NCBI GenBank assembly: GCA_025061245.1
Contig: JANZKD010000096.1
Span: 1 to 6,709 of the forward strand
DNA from: Candidatus Culexmicrobium profundum
Lineage (GTDB): Archaea; Thermoproteota; Methanomethylicia; Culexarchaeales; Culexmicrobiaceae
Direction: 5' to 3'
Length of the DNA: 6,709 bases
The stretch's first letter is position 1. Every line of letters begins with the position of its first letter. This document shows positions 1-6,359 of this stretch, one piece after another. Both the position numbers and the translations under genes were made by a program. Below the pieces are notes generated by a model, which was given only the letters and a program-made list of their open reading frames with translations, was not told the origin of the DNA and made no database searches.

Positions 1-1
1 A

Positions 2-478
2 TGTATAGGCGGAGTGATTCAAACTTACGCCTTTATAGATGATGTACCAGGTATACCTAAACCTCCACTATATGATTTATTTAAACCACTAAATTTCTGG
101 ACACCATGGATTCTGTTTACAGCTCCGCTTCATATTTTGGGATATGTACTCAACTTATATGGACTGATAGAATATTTCCCAGAATTAGGAGCAGGACTAA
201 AATTTCCATTGCTAAGTATTATTTATACTTATTTGGTTTCTAGCGTAGCTATAACCACTTATGATAGATGGTTAAGAAATACTCATTACAAAGGACTTCC
301 CTTAATATTGGGAATTATCATAGCAATAATATTTAATCCGCCTTTCATAGTTACTTTAAACTTAGACTTTATTGTTTTCATGGTCTCCGGCTTTCTCTTC
401 TTAACTCTAATTTTTACAGTGTTAATAATAGCAACCTATGGAGTTTTCAAAATTTTAAGGTCTTTAAGCAGAATCTAA
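2..478 (+). CDS. Partial polytopic membrane protein of unknown function (5' end outside window)
   Basis: The reading frame is open from the left edge of the window. The first start-like codon is a GTG at 14, but the purine-rich stretch before it abuts the codon and leaves no normal ribosome-site spacing, so I treat the gene as truncated on the left. From the GTG there are 154 residues. The first ~25 are proline-rich and polar (PGIPKPPLYDLFKP). About four hydrophobic segments follow, near residues 28-51, 64-83, 95-115 and 118-146, and the protein ends in a short basic tail (KILRSLSRI). No catalytic motif is visible and I do not recognise the family. It may be the membrane C-terminal part of a larger protein. 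It converges on the ABC permease gene with only 8 bases between the two stop codons. The frame is well supported; the function is unknown. Confidence 0.72.
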   Translation, partial: CIGGVIQTYAFIDDVPGIPKPPLYDLFKPLNFWTPWILFTAPLHILGYVLNLYGLIEYFPELGAGLKFPLLSIIYTYLVSSVAITTYDRWLRNTHYKGLPLILGIIIAIIFNPPFIVTLNLDFIVFMVSGFLFLTLIFTVLIIATYGVFKILRSLSRI

Positions 479-486
479 GTAGCTAG

Positions 487-1893
487 CTAAATACTTCTAA
501 ACCATTTCTCCCATTTTCTACAACTCATTTTAATTAAAATCATGGATATAGGAATTAATGAAGCGGCTATAAGTGGAAGAATTGAACTTATGATTGAAAG
601 AAATATGAGTATTAATGATGCAGGTAAAATCAAGATAACATATTCAAAAAATATTTTAGCGTTATATAATAATATGTTGGGGTATAATCCAGTTAAGTAA
701 ATTGTTACTGAAAGTGTATAGAGGGAAAGTGAAACAAACAGTATTAATGCTATTGGTAGAAATAAAAATTGATTTGTGTAAACAGCTATCGTCAATAGTA
801 TTAGAGCGGATAAAGTGTCAATAATTAAATAACTCCAAATTTTACTTCTTATAAGAACTGAAATTTCCACTGGCAAGAAGAAATATAAATTTGGTGGATC
901 ATATTCAGTGAGCCAATTATAAATGGTTGAAGAGAAAATTCCAACTAATATCGAGAATATCAATAGTGAATTAACTTGAAGTATAAACTGTGATAGGAAT
1001 GAAACAAGAAACCATGAAAACAATAATGGGAGAATCAATGAAAATATTATTTTGCCTAAACCACCCTCACTCCTCTTTAAATCTAAGAAGTCCTTAGCCA
1101 TAAACAATGAATACTTAGTAAACTTAAAAAGCCGTGTAAGCTTACGAAGTTCATTTGCATAATGCCTTTTCCTCATGGGGTAGTCGATTTTTAAAAATAA
1201 AATTGAAAAAGTGGTGCAAAACAATATTAGTCCAATTGAAATTAAAAATTTTTCAATAGAAAAATCTAGGAGTAGTGTGTATGATGGGATGAGTTTTTTT
1301 AAATCAAATTCAAAGAAACTTCTAACAAATAAAGCTAAAAGGAAAAATGAAGTTAAAATTATAACTAGAATTTTAGGGGAATGTGCATAAATTGTAGATA
1401 AAAGAAAGATTAAACTTAAACCAATCATAAATGAAATAAGAGAAGTTAAGAGAAGCAAAGGAATGCTGAAAAATAGTGTGGTAGAAATTATAAGTGAAGA
1501 CACTGTAAATCCAGCTATAAATGGTAGAATCCAAAAGATGAGATAGTAAATTATGTCCTTAATATAGAAGTTTAAGAAGACAATTTTCTCAGAAACTGGA
1601 AGAGTTCTAACGGAATAGGCAATAAAGCTGACTTGTCCAAATCTTCTATTCAAAACTTCTCTACTAAAAAGACCAAATCCCCCCACACTCATACCAATGA
1701 GGAGGAAGAGAGAATTCAATAAGAAAACTATGATGTTTCTGGAGAAAATTCTTTCAAAAATAGGATATAAAATGGAGATAAAAAATGAGGCAATAAAAAT
1801 GAATATAGGGAACAAAGCGAAAAGTAAACCTCCATATAGGGAGGAATGTAAGCGCCATTCTTCCTTCATCATATTCTTAAATAATTCAAGCAT
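487..1893 (-). CDS. ABC-2 type transporter permease subunit
   Basis: This 468-residue, strongly hydrophobic protein has about twelve predicted membrane segments, roughly at residues 20-42, 55-75, 112-130, 136-167, 173-192, 216-235, 283-302, 308-325, 352-372, 377-400, 415-435 and 437-457. A basic, presumably cytosolic loop lies between the sixth and seventh (about 236-280, with MRKRHYANELRKLTRLFK). There is no signal peptide or large external domain. The identity comes mainly from context: it directly follows and overlaps an ABC ATPase gene, the standard arrangement for ABC-2 exporters whose permease pairs with a separate ATPase. The ATG at 1893 is chosen because a strong GGGAGGAG site lies 6 bases upstream. 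The cargo cannot be told from sequence; lipid, polysaccharide, peptide or drug export are all possible. The gene is very AT-rich even beside the enzyme genes. Confidence 0.85.
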   Translation of the reverse strand: MLELFKNMMKEEWRLHSSLYGGLLFALFPIFIFIASFFISILYPIFERIFSRNIIVFLLNSLFLLIGMSVGGFGLFSREVLNRRFGQVSFIAYSVRTLPVSEKIVFLNFYIKDIIYYLIFWILPFIAGFTVSSLIISTTLFFSIPLLLLTSLISFMIGLSLIFLLSTIYAHSPKILVIILTSFFLLALFVRSFFEFDLKKLIPSYTLLLDFSIEKFLISIGLILFCTTFSILFLKIDYPMRKRHYANELRKLTRLFKFTKYSLFMAKDFLDLKRSEGGLGKIIFSLILPLLFSWFLVSFLSQFILQVNSLLIFSILVGIFSSTIYNWLTEYDPPNLYFFLPVEISVLIRSKIWSYLIIDTLSALILLTIAVYTNQFLFLPIALILFVSLSLYTLSVTIYLTGLYPNILLYNAKIFFEYVILILPASLILIFLSIISSILPLIAASLIPISMILIKMSCRKWEKWFRSI

Positions 1894-2608
1894 TCATTGC
1901 TCCTCCCAAAAGCTTGATAAAGAAACTTTCCAGCCGCTCATCACGTTTTCTTATTTCACTTAAAGGTCCATCATAGATTATCTTGCCCCTATCTATGATG
2001 CCTATTCTTGAACAGAGTTCTTCAGCAATATTTAAAACATGAGTGCAAAGAAAAACTGTGTGTCCGCTTCGAACATAATTTTTCAGGAAATCTTTAACCT
2101 TCCTTTGAATTATTGGATCTAAATTTATTAGAGGTTCATCTATAAAGGCAATTTCAGGCTCATGAATGAAAGCCTGAGCAAACATTAATTTTTGACGAGT
2201 ACCTCTAGATAAATCCTTACAGAGCACGTTTCTTTGATCTTCAAACTCTAAAAATTTAAACCACCAATCGCATCTTTCTTCTAAATTTTCAATCTTTCTT
2301 ATCTTTCCAACAAATTCTAAGTATTCTTCAGCAGTTAAAAAGCTTGGAGGAACTTCTTGTTCAGGGATTATACCAACAACTTCTCTGACTTTAATAGGAT
2401 TTCTAACCACATTTATTCCTAAAACTTTAGCCTTACCCCTAGTTGGTTTTAATTGCCCGGTGAGCATTCTAATGATAGTAGTCTTTCCAGCGCCGTTAGG
2501 ACCCAACAATCCGAAAAATTCACCTCTACTTACTTTAAAGGAAACACTGTCAACAGCAACTAAGCCATTAAATATTTTAGTTAAATTTTCAACTTCAACG
2601 ACATACAC
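1886..2608 (-). CDS. ABC transporter ATP-binding protein (ABC-2 type exporter)
   Basis: This 240-residue protein is a single complete nucleotide-binding domain of normal family length, and it powers the permease encoded just downstream. Motifs appear in the canonical order: Walker A GPNGAGKTT at 36-44, Q-loop glutamine in IPEQ (residue 84), signature LSRGTRQK at 133-140, Walker B IAFIDE with catalytic Glu158, D-loop NLDP at 162-165, and H-loop His190 in CTHVL. The signature is LSRGT rather than LSGGQ, a variant common in ABC-2 ATPases and still expected to be active. The start is a GTG at 2606-2608. An ATG 4 bases inside it is out of frame, and GGTG lies 6 bases upstream of the GTG. The last 8 bases overlap the permease gene, so the two form one operon. 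No periplasmic-binding-protein gene is present, which favours export over import. Confidence 0.93.
   Translation of the reverse strand: MYVVEVENLTKIFNGLVAVDSVSFKVSRGEFFGLLGPNGAGKTTIIRMLTGQLKPTRGKAKVLGINVVRNPIKVREVVGIIPEQEVPPSFLTAEEYLEFVGKIRKIENLEERCDWWFKFLEFEDQRNVLCKDLSRGTRQKLMFAQAFIHEPEIAFIDEPLINLDPIIQRKVKDFLKNYVRSGHTVFLCTHVLNIAEELCSRIGIIDRGKIIYDGPLSEIRKRDERLESFFIKLLGGAMNA
1900..1907 (-). promoter_or_regulatory. Shine-Dalgarno site for the permease, inside the ATPase gene
   Basis: The minus strand reads GGGAGGAG here, 6 bases before the permease ATG and inside the last codons of the ATPase gene. The permease start then overlaps the ATPase stop (ATGAATGCTTGA). The site decides the permease start and suggests coupled translation of the two subunits. 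Confidence 0.75.
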
Positions 2609-2682
2609 CTAGTGCACCATCCTAAACAACTTTAAAATTTAAAATATGTTATGTTATTTTTGCTAATTAATTTATAAAAGGA
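2609..2682 (-). promoter_or_regulatory. Probable promoter and ribosome site of the ABC operon
   Basis: On the minus strand, GGTG (2615-2618) sits 6 bases before the GTG start of the ATPase. Two TATA-like elements lie upstream. A TTTTAAATTTTAAA run (about 2631-2645) would start transcription almost at the start codon. TTTTATAAATTA, inside the conserved repeat core (about 2669-2680), would give a leader of roughly 40 bases. Since a ribosome site is present, I prefer the second. The transcription start is inferred from the usual archaeal spacing of about 25 bases; it cannot be seen directly. Confidence 0.4.
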
Positions 2683-2800
2683 TATGATATTCTATTACTT
2701 CTTGCTGGATGCTTACGGCTAGGGCTTTACGATGAATTTTTCCATTATGAAGCTTTGGAGATTCTGTTAAGTCAAATAAATCTACTTATAATAAATTTAC
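2662..2800. repeat. Diverged direct repeat, copy 1
   Basis: This stretch aligns to 6161-6304 in the same orientation. The first 21 bases (2662-2682, starting GCTAATTAATTTATAAAAGG) are identical in both copies. The next ~65 bases match at roughly three quarters of positions by eye, with one or two single-base gaps, and weaker similarity continues to about 2800. The repeat lies between the end of the serine dehydratase gene and the start of the ABC ATPase gene. It overlaps a broken minus-strand reading frame, so it is best explained as part of a decayed duplicated gene or mobile element. No terminal inverted repeats or target-site duplications were found. Confidence 0.7.
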
Positions 2801-2954
2801 GTATGAGTAAGGAGCCTCAGATTCTTAATGATCTACAGCATGGATCTCATATGTCCATTGGCAAACAAGTCTTTAAGCCATTAGTAGCAATTTGAAAAAG
2901 AATATCTTTATATTTCTTTACTGGAACATCAAGGAGCCTATATGAAATTTTCAC
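2672..2954 (-). pseudogene. Decayed gene fragment with intact-looking N-terminus (unknown family)
   Basis: This interval is most of the 372-base gap between the serine dehydratase and ABC ATPase genes. A GTG at 2954 with a GAGG-type ribosome site about 9 bases upstream opens 35 codons beginning VKISYRLLDVPVKKYKDILF and ending at TGA 2847-2849. In a shifted frame, protein-like sequence continues (TYEIHAVDH, ESEAPYSYVNLL), interrupted by TAA twice. It then runs 37 codons without a stop (VDLFDLTESPKLHNGKIHRK and on to EYHILL), ending at TAA 2672-2674. This pattern fits a frameshifted, stop-ridden relic rather than random spacer. The 35-codon opening could instead be a real small gene. I recognise no family. 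The 3' half is the repeat shared with 6161-6304. Confidence 0.45.
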
Positions 2955-2980
2955 TTATAGTTCCTCGCCTCTAAGGATGT

Positions 2981-4552
2981 CTATTTATGCCTTTCGTTTT
3001 GTTTCAGCGTGTCGTAAATTTTCTTTGAAGTCGGCGTCACAGATAAACCTCCAAGTCCGGTACAGCGTAGCTTAAGATGCATTAGGCTTCCCACTTCTTT
3101 CATAGCCAATAACGTTTCTTCTAGCGGAACAACCTTATCATAGCCTGCTAGTGCCATGTTAGCTGAAGCTATTGCGTTAACCCCTGCCATTATGTTCCTT
3201 CCTAGACAGGGCCACTCTACCCTGTTTGCTACTGGATCGCAAATCAGTCCAAGGATGTTCTGTAAAGCAATAGAAGCAGCATCTACAGCTTGTTCTGCGC
3301 TTCCTCCAGCTAATTGAACTAAGCCAGCTGCAGCCATGGCTGAAGCAGCACCGCATTCAAGTTGACAGCCACCTACCTCTGCAGCGAAACCGGTTTTATC
3401 AGCTATAAAAACTCCTACTATTCCTGCCACTAACATTGCTTTCACTACTTCATTTAAACTAAGACCTAGTTCAACGGCTGTGCCGATGATAGTACCTGGT
3501 AAAACGCCGCAAGATCCAGCAGTTGGGGCTGCTACAATAATACCCATAGCACTCTTAACTTCCATCACTGCCGTAATATATTCTATTACTCTGTTTACGA
3601 TGTTAGCAGGGATTAATTTGTCCTTGTTTTTCTCGATTAGATATGCTTGAGGTCCGAGTATTCTGTCTTTGTAGCAAGTTCCTTCAAGCCCTTTTTCAAT
3701 AGCTGATTTCATTATGAAAACGATTTCTCTCATCTTATCTATTACTTCTTGTTGAGTTATGTTACCTCTAGCTCTCTCGTATGTAACAGCTAGTTCCCAT
3801 GGTTCTAGACTCTTTTCTGAGGCTATTTGTAGCATTTCACTAACAGTTCTAAAGGGTACTGCACAATTCTTCCTAGATAAGATGGGTAGTACGGGGTTAA
3901 GTTGAATTACTTTTTCAACAAAGTCGAGGCTCTGTATATGATTGATATCATCATCCGGTAACCTATATGTAGTCTTTACATCTATTAAGGCTTGACGTTT
4001 GTTTATTACGTACTCACAAAACTCGAAGTTTTTAATCATGCCTTTAATAGTTTCATAATGTTCACGTGATTTTTCATTTAAGAATACTAATGTTTCGTAA
4101 AAATCGCCAGCTATGCTGACATCAAATCCTTGAATTTCTTGGATCTCTATCATACCTCCTCCCACTGATATAGCTTTAAGATGCATGACCTCATTCTTAT
4201 CACTTATGACCGTTATTTTGTATAAGTTCGGGTGCTCTGCAGATTCGTCAACTATTCTAAATAGCACATCAACTCCATACTTCTCAGCTAAGTCAAAGAC
4301 ATTTATTATGCGATCATCTGTTAGGCTAATGCCCAGCAGACCCCCTACAAGCCCCATATCTGATCCGTGGTCGTGATATGTTTCTGCTATGGGCGTACCT
4401 TTAGGAAACTCAGTAATTACTTTCCTAAGTTTCCCCATAACTGTTTGTCTTGCTAAATCTCCAATCCTATGTGCTGCTGCCACATGAGAGCTCGACGGCC
4501 CTCTCATAATTGGACCAATCACATCATTAAAAATACTTGGAGGCATTTTCAT
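2981..4552 (-). CDS. sdaA: L-serine dehydratase (ammonia-lyase), iron-sulfur type, fused beta-ACT-alpha
   Basis: This cytosolic enzyme converts L-serine to pyruvate and ammonia with a [4Fe-4S] cluster. The N-terminal beta domain (about 5-150) shows IGPIMRGPSSSHVAAAHRIG at 12-31 and ISVGGG at 128-133. Residues about 152-222 have a beta-alpha-beta-beta-alpha-beta pattern like a degenerate ACT regulatory domain. The C-terminal alpha domain (about 230-505) has APTAGSCGVLPG (342-353), GGCQLECGAASAMAAAG (394-410), CDPVANRVEWPC (438-449) and LRCTGLGGL (495-503). The spacings between Cys396, Cys438 and Cys449 (42 and 11) match the cluster ligands I recall from the Legionella enzyme. At 523 residues it is longer than the ~455-residue single-chain bacterial enzymes and looks like a fusion of the two-subunit type. 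It lacks the C-terminal cysteine of some bacterial enzymes. The ATG at 4552 has GGGAG 9 bases upstream. Confidence 0.93.
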   Translation of the reverse strand: MKMPPSIFNDVIGPIMRGPSSSHVAAAHRIGDLARQTVMGKLRKVITEFPKGTPIAETYHDHGSDMGLVGGLLGISLTDDRIINVFDLAEKYGVDVLFRIVDESAEHPNLYKITVISDKNEVMHLKAISVGGGMIEIQEIQGFDVSIAGDFYETLVFLNEKSREHYETIKGMIKNFEFCEYVINKRQALIDVKTTYRLPDDDINHIQSLDFVEKVIQLNPVLPILSRKNCAVPFRTVSEMLQIASEKSLEPWELAVTYERARGNITQQEVIDKMREIVFIMKSAIEKGLEGTCYKDRILGPQAYLIEKNKDKLIPANIVNRVIEYITAVMEVKSAMGIIVAAPTAGSCGVLPGTIIGTAVELGLSLNEVVKAMLVAGIVGVFIADKTGFAAEVGGCQLECGAASAMAAAGLVQLAGGSAEQAVDAASIALQNILGLICDPVANRVEWPCLGRNIMAGVNAIASANMALAGYDKVVPLEETLLAMKEVGSLMHLKLRCTGLGGLSVTPTSKKIYDTLKQNERHK

Positions 4553-4561
4553 AATCTCTTA

Positions 4562-4603
4562 CTCCCGCCACAATACATCTAGACATCTAATTCTTTAAAT
4601 ATT
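4562..4603 (-). promoter_or_regulatory. Probable promoter and ribosome site of serine dehydratase
   Basis: On the minus strand, AATATTTAAA (about 4594-4603) is a good TATA-like box. The normal archaeal spacing puts transcription start near 4572. GGGAG (4562-4566) then lies 9 bases before the ATG at 4552, giving a leader of about 20 bases. The box follows directly after the relic at 4616-5008, so the dehydratase probably has its own promoter. Confidence 0.45.
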
Positions 4604-4615
4604 CACTATTTCCTC

Positions 4616-5008
4616 TTATTCCATGCTTAAAGCGACCTTAAAGTTTCATACGCTGTCTTTAGCGATAAAGAAACTCGAACATTTTCCAATTATCTTTAAC
4701 TGCTTCAATTCAACATTACTGCCATCAAAAACAAGCCATTGCACATGTCCTCATATCCTTCTGAGTACATATAAAATACACTGATATCTGCTTCGGGTTT
4801 AGCGGTTTTAGTGATTACTCTGCAATTCATAGGTTATGCTCTCTAGGTTCTTTATGAAGTAATCTCTCTTCTCATACATCGACTTACCAGATAGCTTTGG
4901 TAACCTAGATATGACTATTCGTGTAGGCAACTTTCGGTGTGAGAATCTGCAGTACGATGAATTTATCGATTCTCGTAAATCATTAACACCTAAAGGATTA
5001 TAATGTAA
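4616..5008 (-). pseudogene. Frameshifted gene relic of unknown family
   Basis: This fills most of the 456-base gap between the aldolase and serine dehydratase genes. Three consecutive protein-like stretches lie on the minus strand. The first (5008 to the stop at 4808) includes LPKLSGKSMYEKRDYFIKNL and ends TYELQSNH. The second, in another frame (4830 to 4705), includes TKTAKPEADISVFYMYSEGY. The third (4744 to 4646) is back in the first frame and includes VQWLVFDGSNVELKQLKIIG; past its TGA it continues NFKVALSME to TAA 4616-4618. The compositions are protein-like, and two compensating frame changes plus one stop explain the breaks. No start codon with a ribosome site is evident, so the 5' end is probably lost. 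I do not recognise the family. It is in frame with the aldolase stop, but read-through is not suggested by anything else. Confidence 0.5.
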
Positions 5009-5920
5009 TTAGATTAATTTCATTTCCTTAAGTATGTCCCTCAGTTTTTTCTCTTCTTCCTCATTTAATGGGAGCCTAGGCTTTCGTGGGTATCCGCCTT
5101 TTGGAACACCTTCCTTTTCCCCGAGGATATTCAAAGCCGCCTTAGCTGCTTGAGCAATCTTACCTGAGTCCTCGATGAAGTCTAAGAGCGGTAGCATCCA
5201 GAAGAAGAGTTTTCTAGCTTCATCGATTTTCTTATCTATTGAAACAAGCTCAAAAAGCCTTTGTGCTTCCTTAGGTATGATGTTGGCAACCACGGAGACC
5301 CATCCTTGAGCTCCGAGAACGAATGACTCAAATGGCAGAGTGTCAGATCCGCAGAATACTATGAGTTTTTCACCAGTCAAACGGATTATCTGCTCAACTC
5401 TCCTAATATCACCTGAGGACTCCTTAACGTATCCTACATTATCAATTTCCGCTAACTCAGCTATTAGCGGTGGCTTCATGTCGACCTTCGAAGTCCAGGG
5501 ATTATTATAAACCATAATCGGGATATTTATTGCTCCAGCTACTTCCCTGTAATGCTCAATTATTTCGTCTTCTTTGGGGTAATAGTAGTATGGTGGAACA
5601 ACCATCACTCCATCCACTCCAGAGTCTTCAGCTAACTTGCTCAGCTCCTTAGCTTTCCATGTTGATGTTGCTGAAGTCCCAGCGATTACAGGAACTCTTC
5701 CATTTACTTGATCTACTGTTACTTTAATTACACGCTTAAATTCATCATCACTTAAAGTTTCGAATTCTCCAGTACTCCCGGTACATATCACTCCTGGTGC
5801 ACCCTGCTCGATATACCAGTCAATGTTTTGCCTGAGTGCTTCCTCATCTAGGCTACCATCTTTCTTAAATGGAGTGACCATAACTACATATGATCCTTTG
5901 AATACACGTGTGGAGGACAT
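5009..5920 (-). CDS. DapA/NanA-superfamily pyruvate-dependent aldolase or dehydratase (probably not true DHDPS)
   Basis: This 303-residue protein has the full length of the class I TIM-barrel family that includes dihydrodipicolinate synthase (DHDPS), N-acetylneuraminate lyase and 2-keto-3-deoxysugar aldolases. Family features are clear: FKGSYVVMVTPF at 7-18, substrate-carboxylate loop GSTGE at 48-52, tyrosine relay PPYYYYP at 109-115, catalytic Tyr138 in VYNNP, and Schiff-base Lys166 in YVKESSGD. In E. coli DHDPS an arginine five residues after the tyrosine binds aspartate semialdehyde; here that position is Thr143 (YNNPWTS). The loop is also GSTGE rather than GTTGE. I infer a keto-sugar-acid or hydroxy-amino-acid-derived substrate instead of lysine synthesis; an automatic dapA label would be doubtful. 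The ATG at 5920 matches the family N-terminus and has GGTGAT 5 bases upstream. Confidence 0.9.
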   Translation of the reverse strand: MSSTRVFKGSYVVMVTPFKKDGSLDEEALRQNIDWYIEQGAPGVICTGSTGEFETLSDDEFKRVIKVTVDQVNGRVPVIAGTSATSTWKAKELSKLAEDSGVDGVMVVPPYYYYPKEDEIIEHYREVAGAINIPIMVYNNPWTSKVDMKPPLIAELAEIDNVGYVKESSGDIRRVEQIIRLTGEKLIVFCGSDTLPFESFVLGAQGWVSVVANIIPKEAQRLFELVSIDKKIDEARKLFFWMLPLLDFIEDSGKIAQAAKAALNILGEKEGVPKGGYPRKPRLPLNEEEEKKLRDILKEMKLI

Positions 5921-5925
5921 AAAAT

Positions 5926-5944
5926 ATCACCAATTTAAATATAC
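5926..5944 (-). promoter_or_regulatory. Ribosome site and AT-rich box before the aldolase gene
   Basis: On the minus strand, GGTGAT (5926-5931) lies 5 bases before the ATG at 5920 and decides the start. Immediately upstream is TATATTTAAAT (about 5933-5943), a good TATA sequence but too close: normal spacing would start transcription inside the gene. Either the true promoter lies further upstream in the relic region, or this box is chance. Confidence 0.4.
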
Positions 5945-5962
5945 ATGCTAAAGTACTAAAAT

Positions 5963-6190
5963 CTACTCACCTCTTTTTCTAAAATAATCGAGTAGTACAT
6001 CTTCAATGGAATTCCCATTAAAGTGCATTTCATACCGTATAGTACGAGAATCAATGGGATGCGCTTTAGATAAGCTGACATCTTAAATTCAAAGCTTGTA
6101 CTTTATGACTGGGCTATGGATGATAACGGTGTCAGCCTTAGAACAGATACCTGCCTTATGGCTAATTAATTTATAAAAGGAATTAGTATT
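5963..6190 (-). pseudogene. Decayed C-terminal gene fragment, single frame with two adjacent stops
   Basis: This lies in the 439-base gap between the hydrolase and aldolase genes. One minus-strand frame runs 33 codons (including LISHKAGICSKADTVIIHSP), meets TGA (6089-6091) and TAA (6083-6085) two codons apart, then continues 39 codons (DVSLSKAHPIDSRTIRYEMH, then a stretch ending DYFRKRGE) to TAG 5963-5965. Seventy-two sense codons with only two clustered stops, and a typical charged protein end, argue for a recently broken gene. The upstream part runs into the repeat copy at 6161-6304, where further stops and a one-base insertion appear. I do not recognise the family; ICSKADTVIIHSP faintly recalls a Rossmann or SIS-like strand, but that is not enough for a name. 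Confidence 0.5.
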
Positions 6191-6304
6191 TTATTGCTTC
6201 TTTGCTAGATTCTTATGACTGAGATTTTATGATAAATTCTTCTTCATAACAAAGCTTCTTTTAGAGTTTATGTTAAAACAAATGGATCTGTTTATGATAA
6301 CGTT
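6161..6304. repeat. Diverged direct repeat, copy 2
   Basis: This copy shares an identical 21-base core (6161-6181) with 2662-2682 and then roughly 75% identity by eye over the next ~65 bases, weakening towards 6304. It lies between the end of the hydrolase gene and the start of the aldolase gene, in the same orientation relative to the minus-strand genes as copy 1. Similarity on the core side stops abruptly at the base before 6161. Beyond that point copy 2 continues into the C-terminal relic, while copy 1 runs into the ABC promoter. Confidence 0.7.
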
Positions 6305-6359
6305 ACAAGTCGGCAATAAGCAATATCACTAGAGTATTAGTGAATAGATTAAGCTTAAT

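Noticed and set aside
479..490. AGCTAGCT palindrome between the convergent stop codons as a shared terminator
   Set aside because: It is too short to form a stable hairpin and has no T-tract; the 8-base gap leaves no room for a typical bidirectional terminator.
1697..1963. Plus-strand 88-codon open frame opposite the permease and ATPase genes
   Set aside because: It is antisense to two well-supported genes, has a biased lysine-rich composition and no ribosome site, so it is a shadow frame.
4185..4376. Plus-strand 63-codon open frame inside the serine dehydratase gene
   Set aside because: It lies opposite the conserved beta domain, has a serine/threonine-rich low-information composition, and is a shadow.
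4808..5008. Read-through extension of the aldolase, because the frame after its TAA stays open for 66 codons
   Set aside because: The aldolase already has full family length at its stop, no recoding signal is visible, and the extension is explained as part of a broken gene.
6185..6270. Possible C/D box guide RNA within the repeat (CTGA near TGATAA in copy 2)
   Set aside because: Copy 1 lacks the matching CTGA box and the box spacing is irregular, so the two copies do not support a conserved guide RNA.
6348..6359. Perfect palindrome ATTAAGCTTAAT at the end of the hydrolase gene as a terminator
   Set aside because: It has no loop and no following T-run on the minus strand, and short AT-rich palindromes are expected by chance here.
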